A stretch of DNA of 64,000 bases from Rhodopseudomonas palustris (GCF_034479375.1 NZ_CP140155.1:4068501-4132500); one strand, 5' to 3'; numbered from the stretch's first letter, positions 1 to 9,521 are shown. The notes: generated by a model not told the origin, from the sequence alone. A program made the numbers and translations.

Positions 1-655
1 TGCGCCGGCCGATCTTGCGATACACCGGCCCGCCATTCGGCAGGCCGACGCCCTGCGAATAGCCGCGGACGAAAAGGTTCGACGGCCGCCGATACACCGG
101 CACATTGTAGACGTCGGTCTTGACCCGCGAGCCGTCGACGATCGGCTCGTAGTAACCTGTGACGAATCCGGCGTCCTCACCGACCCGCGAGATCTGCAGC
201 GGCAGGAAGTGCCGCTCGAAGAAACGGCGGGCATGGGCGGCGTCGGAGATCTCGGCCGCGCGCGCGGCGCGGCAGGGCTCGGCCAACGACGAGCCGAGCG
301 CCTTGGTGTCGGCGACCGGCTTGCGCCGCGCCACGATCGGCCGGCAACTCTCACGAAACGTCCTGAAGGCGGCGAGATGATCGTCGGCATCCCAGCCGGC
401 GACCTGATCCCATTTCACCGGGGCGTATTGGCCGCCGGGGATTTCGATCGGCCAGACCGGCTTGGCATGCCGCTTATGCGCGGCGGCGTGGTGGCTCCTG
501 CCATGATGTCCCGAGGAATGGTGGCCGGAGGAATGGTGGTGGCGCGGCCCGGCTTCGACGGCGGCCGGCGCCAACAGCAAGGCGGCGGCGAGCACGCCGC
601 GCGCCCAGGCAGAGCGCGATGCGCCCTGCGCGCTAGAGGCCGTTTCCCGTGCCAA
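1..655 (-). CDS. mltA: Membrane-bound lytic murein transglycosylase A (MltA), C-terminus cut by window edge
   Basis: About 218 N-terminal residues are present; the rest lies to the left of the window. The translation contains GFVTGYYEP followed by a conserved VPVYRRP segment, the hallmark of the MltA domain, which cleaves peptidoglycan between MurNAc and GlcNAc and leaves an anhydro sugar. A hydrophobic stretch (VLAAALLLAPAAVEA) near the N-terminus looks like an export signal, and a His/Ser-rich linker follows it. The best start is a TTG at 655 that overlaps the end of the Tim44-like gene by about 23 bp; no in-frame ATG fits better, so the start is uncertain. The overlap suggests co-transcription with the upstream gene. 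Confidence 0.85.
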   Translation of the reverse strand, partial: MARETASSAQGASRSAWARGVLAAALLLAPAAVEAGPRHHHSSGHHSSGHHGRSHHAAAHKRHAKPVWPIEIPGGQYAPVKWDQVAGWDADDHLAAFRTFRESCRPIVARRKPVADTKALGSSLAEPCRAARAAEISDAAHARRFFERHFLPLQISRVGEDAGFVTGYYEPIVDGSRVKTDVYNVPVYRRPSNLFVRGYSQGVGLPNGGPVYRKIGRR

Positions 656-1340
656 CCAGCTTCCAGTTCGGATCGCGCGAGCTGATGTCGCGGGCGAAGG
701 TCCAAACGTCGGTGATGTCGGCGACCTTGTCCGGGCTGCCGTCGACGACGGCGCCGGCCTTGTCGCGGGTGACCGAGATCATCTGCGACACGAACTTCAC
801 CGTGATCTGGGCGATGTGATCGCGGACCTCGGCGCCCAGCAGTTCGGCTTTCTCGATCGCGACGAAACGGGTCTCGGTCTTCAGGTCGTTCTTCTCGCGG
901 TCCTTGATCGCGGCCTCGAAGCTCTCATAGACCTCGCTCGACAGCAGATCCTTCAACGACCGCCGATCGCCATTGGCGAACGCCATCACGATCATCTCAT
1001 AGGCGCCCTTGGCGCCGGAGAGAAAATGATTGGCGTCGAACGACGAGTCCTGGGTGAACACCGCGTTGAGGCCATGCTCCAGCGGCGAATCCGGCTCGGC
1101 GATGCCCTTCCAGCGATCCGAAGGCGGAACGACGTCGGCGCTCGGCGCAGTCGGGGCCTGGTCGATCACCGAGCCCGGCATCGACACCACATTGGTGTCC
1201 TGCTTGCCCGGGATCATGTCCCGCGCCGCGGCACGGTCGAACGGGGGGCGTTCGCTTCCGGTCCGCTGACCCAGGACGTTGCGCAGACGCAGGAAAATGA
1301 ACACCGCAAGCGCAAGGAAGATGATGGTGTAGATATCCAC
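633..1340 (-). CDS. Tim44-like domain membrane protein (TimA type)
   Basis: A 235-residue protein starting at a GTG. It has one N-terminal transmembrane helix (IYTIIFLALAVFIFLRLR), a Pro/Asp-rich linker, and a Tim44-like domain from about residue 90 to the end, ending with a DVWTFARD...DPNWKLVGTG signature. In mitochondria this domain links the Tim23 translocon to Hsp70; bacterial versions are inner-membrane proteins of unsettled role. In alphaproteobacteria the gene is usually found beside secB and mltA, as here. The mltA start overlaps its stop codon. Confidence 0.85.
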   Translation of the reverse strand: MDIYTIIFLALAVFIFLRLRNVLGQRTGSERPPFDRAAARDMIPGKQDTNVVSMPGSVIDQAPTAPSADVVPPSDRWKGIAEPDSPLEHGLNAVFTQDSSFDANHFLSGAKGAYEMIVMAFANGDRRSLKDLLSSEVYESFEAAIKDREKNDLKTETRFVAIEKAELLGAEVRDHIAQITVKFVSQMISVTRDKAGAVVDGSPDKVADITDVWTFARDISSRDPNWKLVGTGNGL

Positions 1341-1794
1341 GTCGCTTCACTTTCTTCATCGGCGTCGGCCTGCGGGTGCGGTTTGCACCTGCGGCCCGAC
1401 GGCCCAGAATCACGATGCGGGCCGGCCCTCACATGTAGTGAGGAACCTGTCCCAGCCAATGGCGCGTTTTGGCACAGCCAACCGGGTTGGCAAGCCCCGC
1501 TGCGCGTCCGGCCGGGCATTGATGGTCGGAATGTAGGCGCTTCGGCGCAACGGGGAAACCGGATCATTGTAAGAAAGTTCATTCCGCCGGCGATTTGGGC
1601 GTCCGTCCGGCTCGGCCTGGGGCTTTCGGCCTCGCCGGCTGGCCCGGAGGGCTCGCCCGGCTGCTGCTTCGGTCCACCTTGTGGATGGCCGCAGGCCTAT
1701 GATAGCCACTCGCCGACAGCATCACCCGCCATTCGCGTGAATGCCGCCGTATCGCCGGCCGCAGCTTCCCGCACACGCTTCAGGAGAGAATTCG
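1341..1794. other. Spacer between divergent Tim44-like gene and secB
   Basis: About 450 bp with no convincing coding region. Related genomes sometimes carry fxsA next to secB, but no FxsA-like hydrophobic translation is visible in any frame. The segment must hold the promoters of the Tim44-like/mltA pair and of secB; no clear -35/-10 pair stands out. Confidence 0.5.
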
Positions 1795-2277
1795 ATGACC
1801 AACGGAAACGGCACGCCTCCGGAAGCCGGTGCTCCTCCGCAGCTCAACGTGCTGGCGCAGTACACCAAGGACCTGTCGTTCGAGAACCCGAACGCCCCGG
1901 CCTCGCTGGCGCCGCAGCAGAATCAGCCCGCGATCAACATCCAGATCAATGTCGGCGCCAACAATCTGGCGGCGAACGAATTCGAGGTGACGCTGTCGAT
2001 CGAGGGCAAGGCCGAATCCGGCAGCACCGTGCTGTTCAGCTTCGAACTGGCCTATGCGGGCGTGTTCCGGATCGTCAATGTGCCCGAGGAAAACCTGCAC
2101 CCGCTGATCATGATCGAATGCCCGAGGCTGCTGTTTCCGTTCGCCCGCGAGATCATCGCCAGCGCGGTCCGCGACGGCGGCTTCCCGCCGCTGATGCTCG
2201 ATCCGGTCGATTTCGTCGGCCTGTATCGCCAGAACATCGACCGCCAGGCTGCCCAGCAGCAGGGCCAGCCGAGCTAA
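1795..2277 (+). CDS. secB: Protein-export chaperone SecB
   Basis: A 160-residue protein, the normal length for alphaproteobacterial SecB. It begins [12 protein letters not shown] and carries the conserved [16 protein letters not shown] segment, then INVGANNLA and the late [12 protein letters not shown] signature. SecB forms a tetramer that keeps secretory preproteins unfolded and hands them to SecA. The start is the ATG at 1795, preceded by CAGGAGAG. The gene stands alone on the plus strand between leftward operons. Confidence 0.97.
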   Translation: MTNGNGTPPEAGAPPQLNVLAQYTKDLSFENPNAPASLAPQQNQPAINIQINVGANNLAANEFEVTLSIEGKAESGSTVLFSFELAYAGVFRIVNVPEENLHPLIMIECPRLLFPFAREIIASAVRDGGFPPLMLDPVDFVGLYRQNIDRQAAQQQGQPS

Positions 2278-2306
2278 TTCTCGGCTCGAACAGACATCTG
2301 AAACTT

Positions 2307-2393
2307 CGTCATGGCCGGGCTTGTCCCGGCCATCCACGTTTGTTGGATCGATGCATCCGGACGTGGATGCCCGGGTCAAGCCCGGGCATGACG
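2307..2393. repeat. Palindromic intergenic repeat, CATGGCCGGGC family
   Basis: Two inverted-repeat arms: a CGTCATGGCCGGGC arm, a short centre, and a CCCGGGCATGACG arm, each itself a hairpin. It lies between the converging secB and dnaQ genes. Relatives occur near 9431, 27793, 41842, 54589 and 57860. Confidence 0.8.
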
Positions 2394-2413
2394 GGATTGT
2401 GGATCTGCGCCGC

Positions 2414-3109
2414 TCACGCGCCGGGGCGATACTCGTTCCAGATCGCCTTGTCGCCCATGGTGGCGGTGAAGGCCGCATGGGCCTCGCGATCGGACTCGGT
2501 GACCCGCGGCGCGAGCGGGGTCGGCCGCTGCCGGCGGGGCGTGTCGCCGCCCGCGCCGCCCCGGTCCGACGGCACCTCGGCCAGAATGAGCTGCGACTGC
2601 CGCGCGCCGATCAGATCGATATAGACCTCGGCCAGCAACTCGGCGTCGAGCAGCGCGCCGTGCTTGGTGCGGCGGGAATTGTCGATCGCATAGCGCGAGC
2701 ACAGATCATCGAGCCGGTTCGACACGCCCGGATGCTTGCGCCGCGCCAGCAGCAGCGTGTCGACCAGCCGCTCGCGCGGAATTGCGCCCCGCGACAGCCG
2801 CGCCAGTTCGGCATTGAGGAAGCCGGCGTCGAACGAGGCATTGTGGATCACCAGCGGGTCGTCACCGATGAACTCCAGGAATTCGTCGACCACTTGCGCG
2901 AACAGCGGCTTGTCGGCCAGGAACTCGCTCGACAGCCCGTGCACCGCGAAGGCTTCCGCCGGCACGTCGCGTTCCGGATTGATGTAGCGGTGGAAAGTCT
3001 GCCCGGTCGGCATCCGGTTGTAGATCTCGACGCAGCCGATCTCGACCAGGCGGTCGCCGCGCAGCGGGTCGAGGCCGGTGGTTTCGGTATCGAGAACGAT
3101 TTCGCGCAT
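2414..3109 (-). CDS. dnaQ: DNA polymerase III epsilon subunit, proofreading 3'-5' exonuclease
   Basis: A 231-residue protein with the three motifs of DnaQ exonucleases: DTETTGL at residues 7-13 (ExoI), VIHNASFDAGFLN (ExoII) and HGALLDAELLAEVY (ExoIII-epsilon). It removes misincorporated bases as part of the polymerase III core. It is followed upstream on the same strand by coaE, maf and PPSR, the usual alphaproteobacterial order. The start is the ATG at 3109, beginning MREIVLDTETTGLD. Confidence 0.96.
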   Translation of the reverse strand: MREIVLDTETTGLDPLRGDRLVEIGCVEIYNRMPTGQTFHRYINPERDVPAEAFAVHGLSSEFLADKPLFAQVVDEFLEFIGDDPLVIHNASFDAGFLNAELARLSRGAIPRERLVDTLLLARRKHPGVSNRLDDLCSRYAIDNSRRTKHGALLDAELLAEVYIDLIGARQSQLILAEVPSDRGGAGGDTPRRQRPTPLAPRVTESDREAHAAFTATMGDKAIWNEYRPGA

Positions 3110-3141
3110 CGTGGAACAGCCGGTCTTCGTGAGCCGGCGAA

Positions 3142-3741
3142 TCAGGGCCGCCGGCGGGGCATCCTAGCAGCCGAGTCGAGGATTTCGCGGATCTGCGCCC
3201 GCACCGGGTCGAGTCCGAACGAAGTATCCACCAGGAAATCCGCGCGCTTGCGCTTTTCGGCGTCGGGCATCTGCCGCGCCAGAATGGCGTCGAGCTTTTC
3301 GGGCGTCATGTTTTCGCGCGCGAGGATGCGCTCGCGCTGCACCTCCGGCGAGGTGGTGACGACGACCACCGCATCGACTCGCTTCTCGCCGCCGGTCTCG
3401 AACAGAAGCGGCACGTCGACCACCGCGACCGGCGCGCCCGACGATTCGGCGTCGTCGAGGAAGTTCTGGTGATGCGAGCGCAGCATCGGATGCACGATCT
3501 GCTCCAGCCGCTTCATCGCGTCGGCGTCGTGAACGACCTTCGCCGACAGCCGCTCGCGGTCGACCTTGCCGTCGATGGTGGTGCCCGGAAACGCCGCCTC
3601 GATCGCCGGCACGGCTTCGCCCTCGTAGATCTTATGCACGGTGGCGTCGGCGTCGTAGACCGGTATGCCGGCCTCGCCGAATAGTTTCGCGGTGGTGGAT
3701 TTTCCCATCCCGATCGACCCGGTGAGCCCCAGCACCAGCAT
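3142..3741 (-). CDS. coaE: Dephospho-CoA kinase
   Basis: A 199-residue enzyme that phosphorylates dephospho-CoA, the last step of CoA synthesis. The N-terminus reads [16 protein letters not shown], a Walker A loop typical of CoaE, and further on [20 protein letters not shown] is the conserved substrate-lid region. A GTG three codons upstream (3750) is an alternative start, but the ATG at 3741 places the P-loop where it normally sits. The spacer to dnaQ is about 30 bp, so co-transcription is likely. In many relatives aroE lies between coaE and maf; here it does not. Confidence 0.95.
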   Translation of the reverse strand: MLVLGLTGSIGMGKSTTAKLFGEAGIPVYDADATVHKIYEGEAVPAIEAAFPGTTIDGKVDRERLSAKVVHDADAMKRLEQIVHPMLRSHHQNFLDDAESSGAPVAVVDVPLLFETGGEKRVDAVVVVTTSPEVQRERILARENMTPEKLDAILARQMPDAEKRKRADFLVDTSFGLDPVRAQIREILDSAARMPRRRP

Positions 3742-3794
3742 TCGTCCCACTCCCTCGTGCGGATTGTGTTCGACGCGTTTGTTCTCGCGCGGCG

Positions 3795-4403
3795 CTAGAA
3801 CGCCAGCAGTTTCTGGCTACGCAGAAAGCCCAGCAGGGGCAACAGCGGCAGGCCCAAAATCGTGAAATGGTCGCCGTGGATGCCGTCGAACAGATGCACG
3901 CCGAGGCCTTCGACCTGATAGCCGCCGACGCTGGACATCGCCTTGTCGCCGGCCTCGTCGAGATACGCCGCGATCTCCTCGTCGCTCAACGGGCGCATCG
4001 TCATCCGCGCGATCGTGACTTCGGCGAACAGCGTGGCGCCGTTGCGCACCAGGGCGATCGCCGAATGCAGTTCGTGGCGGCGGCCGGCGAGTTCGCGCAG
4101 TTGTTTCGCCGCCTCGTTGCGGTCGGCCGGCTTGTTGAAACCCCGCGCACCCAGCGCCAGCGTCTGGTCGGCGCCGAGCACCAGGCGGCCGGGGTGATGA
4201 TTCGAAACGAACGCGGCCTTCTCCTGCGCCAGCAGCGCGGCGATCTCGCCCGGCGCCGACAGGCCCGAGGCTGTCGCGATGCCACGCTCGTCGATATCCG
4301 CCGGGATCGCGTCGAACGGAATTCCGGCGCTGCTCAACAGCGCCTGCCGGGCGCGACTCTGCGACGCCAGCACCAGCGGCCCGGGGCCGAGCCAAAGCGT
4401 CAT
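3795..4403 (-). CDS. Maf-family nucleoside triphosphate pyrophosphatase
   Basis: A 202-residue protein beginning [20 protein letters not shown]. The [12 protein letters not shown] segment is the Maf phosphate-binding loop. ADQTLALG and a later [12 protein letters not shown] segment are further Maf signatures. Maf proteins hydrolyse non-canonical or modified nucleoside triphosphates; this one looks closer to the YceF-type than to the YhdE-type, but that is not certain. Its ATG overlaps the stop of the PPSR gene in an ATGA, which indicates translational coupling. Confidence 0.92.
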   Translation of the reverse strand: MTLWLGPGPLVLASQSRARQALLSSAGIPFDAIPADIDERGIATASGLSAPGEIAALLAQEKAAFVSNHHPGRLVLGADQTLALGARGFNKPADRNEAAKQLRELAGRRHELHSAIALVRNGATLFAEVTIARMTMRPLSDEEIAAYLDEAGDKAMSSVGGYQVEGLGVHLFDGIHGDHFTILGLPLLPLLGFLRSQKLLAF

Positions 4404-5239
4404 TCGGACATCCTCTGGCGTTGACGATCGGCGAGCAGCTTCATGATCGCCGCAGCGGTTTCCTCGATCGACCGGCGGGTGACGTCGAGCAGCGACCAGC
4501 CGTATTTGGCGCTGAGCTTGCGCGCCAGCACGACCTCGTCGGTGACGGCCTGCTTGTCGATGTAGGAATCGTTGCCACTTCCGGCGCCGAGGCTGAGCAG
4601 ACGGTTCTGCCGCACCTGGATCAGCCGTTCGGGCGAGGCGTGCAGGCTGACAACCAGCGGCTTCTTCAGGGTTTCGAGCTGATGCGGAATCGGAATCCCG
4701 GCGACCAGCGGCACGTTGGCGGTGCGGATGCCGCGATTGGCGAGATAGATCGAGGTCGGCGTTTTCGAGGTGCGCGACACCCCGACCAGCACCACATCGG
4801 CCTCTTCCAGCCCTTCGACGTGCTGGCCGTCGTCGTGCATCATCGAATAGTTCAGCGCGTCGATACGCTTGAAATATTCGGCGTTCAACGTGTGCTGGGC
4901 GCCGACGCGGCCGGTGGTGGAGGCGCCGAGATAGGCCTCGAACAACTGCATCACCGGGCCGATGATCGACAGGCTCGGGCTGTTGATCTCCTGGCACTTG
5001 GCCTCGAGCCGGGCGACCAGTTCGCCCTCCAGCAGGGTGAACAGTACGATGCCGGGCGATTCCTCGATCTCCTGCAGCACGCGGTCGAGCTGCTTCTGGC
5101 TGCGCACCAGCGGGTAGACGTGCTCCACCGCGTTGACATTGGCGTATTGCGCCGCCACCGCGCGGGACACCGTGATCAGGGTTTCGCCGGTCGAATCCGA
5201 CACCAGATGGAGGTGAAAATAGCTGCCGTCGGTCAGCAT
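4400..5239 (-). CDS. Pyruvate,phosphate dikinase / PEP synthase regulatory protein (PPSR, DUF299)
   Basis: A 279-residue bifunctional kinase/pyrophosphorylase that switches PEP synthase or pyruvate phosphate dikinase by threonine phosphorylation. The start region [20 protein letters not shown] and the P-loop [15 protein letters not shown] are diagnostic. An adjacent ATG at 5242 is equally possible. The gene is the first of the leftward coaE-side cluster. Its homologue in Caulobacter is the first gene beside the chromosomal origin, which makes the spacer upstream of this gene notable. Confidence 0.93.
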   Translation of the reverse strand: MLTDGSYFHLHLVSDSTGETLITVSRAVAAQYANVNAVEHVYPLVRSQKQLDRVLQEIEESPGIVLFTLLEGELVARLEAKCQEINSPSLSIIGPVMQLFEAYLGASTTGRVGAQHTLNAEYFKRIDALNYSMMHDDGQHVEGLEEADVVLVGVSRTSKTPTSIYLANRGIRTANVPLVAGIPIPHQLETLKKPLVVSLHASPERLIQVRQNRLLSLGAGSGNDSYIDKQAVTDEVVLARKLSAKYGWSLLDVTRRSIEETAAAIMKLLADRQRQRMSE

Positions 5240-5242
5240 CAT

Positions 5243-5691
5243 GACCCTGTGTATCCTGTGAACAACGGGGCGAAAGCCGCCCGGTGGCGGCACCTCGGCC
5301 GGCGCGGGCGGGATAACCCGGTTTTTTCTTCACAGGCCTCGGGTGAGGAAATCGTCACGGGATGGCGGGAAGGTTAGCGGGTGAATGTGGATTTGTCTCT
5401 TGATAAAGCGACGGGATCACGGCGCAAACGACCGCCGTCACAGGGCTCGAGCCGATCCGGCCGAGCGAGGCCCTGGGCTGTGCACATGTGAATCGTGCAA
5501 GGACAAGCCCGCGCGTCTGTTGCGCCGGCACAATCCACGTTCACTACGACTCAAACCCTAAGAATCTATAAATATTGTTTAGAGGAGTGGAGCTTGCGGA
5601 AAACTCCGTGATCGCGCATTCGAATAACGCGCTGCGCGGTCGGTGCGTTCCAGACCGGCTCTGGAATTCCGCGCAGGCGGTGGGGCGACCG
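5243..5691. other. Candidate chromosomal replication origin (oriC)
   Basis: A 450-bp non-coding spacer between the divergent PPSR and hemJ genes. Seen: an AT-rich patch at about 5558-5583; 9-mers close to the DnaA box TTATNCACA at 5257-5265 (minus, TTGTTCACA), 5326-5334 (plus, TTCTTCACA) and, weaker, 5386-5394 (minus, AAATCCACA); and three GANTC methylation sites at 5490, 5548 and 5562. Genes to the left run mostly leftward and genes to the right rightward. parS sites and parAB lie 4-10 kb away. Known: Caulobacter and Sinorhizobium origins lie between the PPSR gene and hemE. Inference: this is the origin, although hemE itself is absent here. Confidence 0.5.
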
Positions 5692-6132
5692 ATGATCGAC
5701 TGGACCGATATTTATCTCTGGGTGAAGACCCTGCACGTGGTCGCGGTGATCTCGTGGATGGCCGGAATGCTCTACATGCCGCGGCTGTTCGTTTATCACT
5801 GCTCGGCCGAGATAGGCTCGGTGCAGTCCGAGACCTTCAAGATCATGGAACGCCGGCTCTACAAGGCGATCATGAATCCGGCCATGATGGTCGCCTGGGC
5901 CGCCGGCCTGGTCATCGCCTGGGAGCAGGGCTTCTTCACCTCCGGCTGGTTCCACGCCAAGCTCGCGGCGGTGGTGCTGATGACCGTGATCCACCTGATG
6001 CTGGGCCGCTACGTGCGCGATTTCGCCGCAGACCGAAACACGCGAACCCATAAATTCTATCGCGTTATCAATGAAATACCCACTGTTTTGATGATCGCGG
6101 CGGTGATCTTCGTGATCGTCAAGCCGTTCTGA
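5692..6132 (+). CDS. hemJ: Protoporphyrinogen IX oxidase HemJ (UPF0093 family)
   Basis: A 146-residue membrane protein with four predicted helices. The N-terminal LHVVAVISWMAGMLYMPRLF segment and later HAKLAAVVLMTVIHLMLGRY are characteristic of HemJ, which oxidises protoporphyrinogen IX in the heme and chlorophyll pathway of many alphaproteobacteria. The start is the ATG at 5692 (MIDWTDIYLW); upstream in-frame codons encode nothing family-like. In relatives the order is hemE-hemJ-rho; here hemE is missing but rho follows. Confidence 0.9.
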   Translation: MIDWTDIYLWVKTLHVVAVISWMAGMLYMPRLFVYHCSAEIGSVQSETFKIMERRLYKAIMNPAMMVAWAAGLVIAWEQGFFTSGWFHAKLAAVVLMTVIHLMLGRYVRDFAADRNTRTHKFYRVINEIPTVLMIAAVIFVIVKPF

Positions 6133-6169
6133 TGGCGCAAAATCGGGCGTTGTCCGGATGCCGAACGCC

Positions 6170-6198
6170 TTGCGTCGGAGCGGACGATTTTCTATAGT
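6170..6198 (+). promoter_or_regulatory. Candidate sigma-70 type promoter of rho
   Basis: TTGCGT at 6170-6175 and TATAGT at 6193-6198 are separated by 17 bp. Transcripts starting just after this would carry a leader of roughly 195 nt before the rho start codon. Inferred from base matches only. Confidence 0.45.
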
Positions 6199-6403
6199 TC
6201 GGCTGTCCCACCTAAAGCAGGCGAATGTGGTTGCGATCTGGTTTCGTGTGAACCGGCCGCCGCATCGGGTTTGAAGCCTCTTCGCACCTTCCTTGCTCAA
6301 AGACGTCATCGACCCGAAGACCTGCGGCCTCTCCGTATTTTCCAGTCCCGCTCTCTTCCGCTGACGAATCCCCTCTCTCGATTTTTTCCACAGGACCACC
6401 CCA

Positions 6404-7669
6404 ATGCGGGAAATGAAACTTTCAGACCTCAAGGCCAAGACGCCGGCCGAGCTCGTCTCGTTCGCCGAAGAGCTGGGGGTCGAGAACGCCAGCACGATGC
6501 GCAAGCAGGAGCTGATGTTCGCCTGTCTGAAGCAGTTGTCGGCGAAAGAGACCGATATCATCGGTGAAGGCGTCGTCGAGGTTCTCTCCGACGGCTTCGG
6601 CTTTCTGCGCTCGCCCGATGCGAACTACCTGCCGGGCCCGGATGATATCTACGTCTCGCCGTCGCAGATCCGCCGCTTCGGCCTGCGCACCGGCGACACC
6701 ATCGAGGGCCATATCCGCAGCCCGAAGGAAGGCGAACGCTACTTCGCGCTCTTGAAGGTCAACACGCTGAACTTCGAGGACCCCGAGAAGTCCAAGCACA
6801 AGGTCAATTTCGACAATCTGACGCCGCTGTTTCCGGATGAGCGCTTCCGTCTCGAGATCGACGATCCGACCCGCAAGGATCTGTCGGCCCGCGTCATCGA
6901 CATCGTGGCGCCGATCGGCAAGGGCCAGCGCGCGCTGATCGTCGCGCCGCCGCGCACCGGCAAGACCGTGCTGATGCAGAACATCGCGCATTCGATCACC
7001 GCCAATCATCCGGAATGCTACCTGATCGTGCTGCTGATCGACGAGCGGCCCGAAGAAGTCACCGACATGCAGCGTTCGGTGAAGGGCGAGGTGGTGTCCT
7101 CGACTTTCGACGAACCCGCGGTGCGCCACGTCCAGGTCGCCGAGATGGTGATCGAGAAGGCCAAGCGGCTGGTCGAACACGGCCGCGACGTCGTCATCCT
7201 GCTCGACTCGATCACCCGTCTGGGCCGCGCCTACAACACGGTGGTGCCGTCCTCCGGCAAGGTGCTGACCGGCGGCGTCGACGCCAATGCGCTGCAGCGG
7301 CCGAAACGCTTTTTCGGCGCCGCGCGAAACATCGAAGAGGGCGGTTCGCTGACGATCATCGCCACCGCGCTGGTCGATACCGGCTCGCGTATGGACGAAG
7401 TGATCTTCGAAGAGTTCAAGGGCACGGGTAACAGCGAACTGATCCTCGACCGCAAGGTCTCGGACAAGCGCACCTTCCCGGCGATCGACATCTCGCGCTC
7501 CGGCACCCGCAAGGAAGAGCTGATCACCGATCCGCAACTGCTGAAGAAGATGTACGTGCTGCGCCGGATCCTCAATCCGATGGGCACGATGGACGCGATC
7601 GACTTCCTGCTCGATAAGCTGCGCAACACCAAGAACAACGCCGAATTCTTCGAGTCGATGAACACCTGA
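6404..7669 (+). CDS. rho: Transcription termination factor Rho
   Basis: A 421-residue protein, the standard Rho length. It has the N-terminal Rho domain ([20 protein letters not shown]), the cold-shock-like RNA-binding domain with GFGFLRSP at about residues 65-72, the Walker A loop APPRTGKTV, the Walker B region [16 protein letters not shown], and the Q- and R-loop regions downstream. Rho is a hexameric RNA helicase that ends transcription of untranslated RNA. A strong intrinsic terminator follows directly. The long leader suggests post-transcriptional or autogenous control, as known for rho elsewhere. Confidence 0.98.
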   Translation: MREMKLSDLKAKTPAELVSFAEELGVENASTMRKQELMFACLKQLSAKETDIIGEGVVEVLSDGFGFLRSPDANYLPGPDDIYVSPSQIRRFGLRTGDTIEGHIRSPKEGERYFALLKVNTLNFEDPEKSKHKVNFDNLTPLFPDERFRLEIDDPTRKDLSARVIDIVAPIGKGQRALIVAPPRTGKTVLMQNIAHSITANHPECYLIVLLIDERPEEVTDMQRSVKGEVVSSTFDEPAVRHVQVAEMVIEKAKRLVEHGRDVVILLDSITRLGRAYNTVVPSSGKVLTGGVDANALQRPKRFFGAARNIEEGGSLTIIATALVDTGSRMDEVIFEEFKGTGNSELILDRKVSDKRTFPAIDISRSGTRKEELITDPQLLKKMYVLRRILNPMGTMDAIDFLLDKLRNTKNNAEFFESMNT

Positions 7670-7696
7670 TCGACCCAAGCTTCGAGCAAATCTGCG

Positions 7697-7724
7697 AGGG
7701 CGCCCTGAAACGGGCGCCCTTTTT
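7697..7724 (+). terminator. Rho-independent terminator after rho
   Basis: A perfect 9-bp GC-rich stem, AGGGCGCCC/GGGCGCCCT, with a 6-nt loop and a run of five T. It ends rho transcription before mnmE begins. Confidence 0.9.
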
Positions 7725-7777
7725 GCTGCGCGCGATTGAGCGTTGCGTCGGAAGGCGGCACTCGGCAAGACAGACCG

Positions 7778-9157
7778 ATGCATCCGAACGACCAGACCAT
7801 CTACGCCCTCGCGTCCGGCCCGTTGCCGTCGGCGCTGGCGATAGTGCGGGTGTCGGGTGCGCGAGCGGGCGATGTGGTGTCCGCGCTGGTGGGCTCGCTG
7901 CCGCCGCCGCGGAGCGCCCGGCTGGTTCGGATTCGCGATCAGAATCAGGATGTTATCGACGAGTGCGTGGTGCTGTGGTTCGCCGCGCCGGCGAGTGCGA
8001 CCGGCGAGGACGTCGCCGAATTTCACATCCATGGCGGCCGCGCTGTGCTGGCCGCGCTGGTCAAGGCATTGGCCGCGTTCGACGACGTGCGGCCGGCGGA
8101 GCCGGGCGAGTTCACAAGGCGCGCGTTCGAGAACGGCAAGCTCGATCTCACCGAAGCCGAAGGGCTCGATGATCTGATTCACGCCGACACCGAGGCACAA
8201 CGTCGGCTCGCGGTGCGGCAGCTCGGCGGTTTGCTCGGCGACAGGGCGCGGCGCTGGCGGGCGCAGATCATCGAGGCGCTGGCACTGATCGAGGCCGGGA
8301 TCGATTTTGCCGACGAAGGCGACGTGCAGGGCGAACTGATGCCGCCGGCGCTGCGGACGATCGCGGCGCTGCACGATGAAATTTCAGAAGTGCTTGCGGC
8401 ACAGGGCAAAAGCGAACGGCTGCGCGATGGCCTGGTGGTGGCGATCGCGGGGCCGCCGAATGTCGGCAAGTCGACCCTGATCAACCGGCTGGCGCGCCGC
8501 GAGGTCGCGATCGTGTCGCCGCATGCCGGCACGACGCGGGACGTGATCGAAGTGCAGCTCGATCTCGGCGGCTATCCGGTGACGGTGATCGACACTGCGG
8601 GGATTCGCGAGAGTGACGATCCCGTCGAGCAGGAGGGCGTGCGCCGGGCGAAGGCGCGAGCCGCGGAGGCGGATCTGGTGTTGTGGCTCAGCGCGGATGA
8701 GGCGATCGGCGCAGCGGTCGAGGGCTCGGCGCCGGTCTGGCGGGTGCGCAACAAGGTCGATCTGGGGCCGCAGGTGGATACCGTTTTGGCCGATTCTGGC
8801 GTCGCTGCGCTTGCGGCAAACCTGTGGCAAACCGAAGGCGCGGCTGCCGCAAGACCGGCCTTTGCGATTTCGGCGAAACGGGGCGATGGGGTCGGCGATT
8901 TGATCGAGGCGCTGGCTGAGTTTGCTGCGCAGTATTTTGCGAGGGGAGAGGCGGCAGTGATCAGTCGGCACCGGCATCGCGTTTTGCTGCAGGATGCTGC
9001 GGTGATGCTGCAGTGCAGCATGGAAGACGGGTTGGCGTCGGAGCTGGTAGCCGAGGAGCTCAGGCTCGCGGCGGTGGCCCTGGGGCGGCTGTTGGGCCGG
9101 GTGGATGTCGAAGATGTGCTCGGGGAGATCTTCGGCCGGTTCTGCATAGGCAAGTGA
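7778..9157 (+). CDS. mnmE: tRNA uridine-5-carboxymethylaminomethyl(34) synthesis GTPase MnmE
   Basis: A 459-residue protein. It has the N-terminal formyl-THF-binding domain ([25 protein letters not shown]), the GTPase domain with the P-loop [14 protein letters not shown] and the switch region AGTTRDVIE, an NKVD motif, and the C-terminal FCIGK cysteine motif needed for the reaction. With MnmG it modifies the wobble uridine of several tRNAs. The start is the ATG at 7778 ([11 protein letters not shown]). The mnmE-mnmG-rsmG-parA-parB order is the classic origin-proximal cluster of alphaproteobacteria. Confidence 0.97.
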   Translation: MHPNDQTIYALASGPLPSALAIVRVSGARAGDVVSALVGSLPPPRSARLVRIRDQNQDVIDECVVLWFAAPASATGEDVAEFHIHGGRAVLAALVKALAAFDDVRPAEPGEFTRRAFENGKLDLTEAEGLDDLIHADTEAQRRLAVRQLGGLLGDRARRWRAQIIEALALIEAGIDFADEGDVQGELMPPALRTIAALHDEISEVLAAQGKSERLRDGLVVAIAGPPNVGKSTLINRLARREVAIVSPHAGTTRDVIEVQLDLGGYPVTVIDTAGIRESDDPVEQEGVRRAKARAAEADLVLWLSADEAIGAAVEGSAPVWRVRNKVDLGPQVDTVLADSGVAALAANLWQTEGAAAARPAFAISAKRGDGVGDLIEALAEFAAQYFARGEAAVISRHRHRVLLQDAAVMLQCSMEDGLASELVAEELRLAAVALGRLLGRVDVEDVLGEIFGRFCIGK

Positions 9158-9271
9158 GATCATCGGGAATATAGAAATATAAATATATTCATTTCTTTAA
9201 GGGTTCTGGGAAGCTCCAGAACAGCCGATTTGCCTTGAGGCCAATCAGCACTGGCGGTCCCGGGGCGCTCA

Positions 9272-9367
9272 CCATCGTGAGGAGGCGCGCGTCGCCGTCT
9301 CGGACCTTGCCGCGGGAACTGCATTCGCCCATCTTCGAGACGCGCAGTTCCGCCACGCTCCTCATGG
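9272..9367. repeat. Degenerate palindromic repeat, GAGGAGCGCG/CTCGAGACGC family
   Basis: ACCATCGTGAGGAGGCGCG and CATCTTCGAGACGCG...CTCCTCATGGT arms resemble the better-kept copies at 22430-22550 and 60816-60910. Short reading frames over this segment are by-products of the repeat. Confidence 0.55.
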
Positions 9368-9430
9368 TCGGACCAAAAGCAGCAAGCGAGATCAAGCGCT
9401 GTTGTTGATCGTTCGTTCTGGATCAAATCC

Positions 9431-9521
9431 CGTCATGGCCGGGCTTGTCCCGGCCATCCACGCCTCTTCTCGCGGCTTCCGCGGCAAGGCGTGGATGCCC
9501 GGCACAAGGCCGGGCATGACG
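9431..9521. repeat. Palindromic intergenic repeat, CATGGCCGGGC family
   Basis: Two hairpin arms in inverted orientation, CGTCATGGCCGGGC and GGCCGGGCATGACG, in the mnmE-mnmG spacer. The 604-bp spacer (9158-9761) otherwise holds only the degenerate repeat and two parS sites. Confidence 0.8.

Noticed and set aside
816..2624. A 602-codon plus-strand frame across the Tim44-like, secB and dnaQ region
   Set aside because: It crosses three real genes and two spacers and includes repeat-derived sequence.
6422..8374. A 650-codon open frame on the minus strand over rho and mnmE
   Set aside because: It is antisense to two certain genes and its translation has no family signatures; high GC leaves antisense frames open.
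9189..9395. A small minus-strand ORF after mnmE
   Set aside because: It lies over a degenerate palindromic repeat; similar peptides arise from other copies of that repeat.
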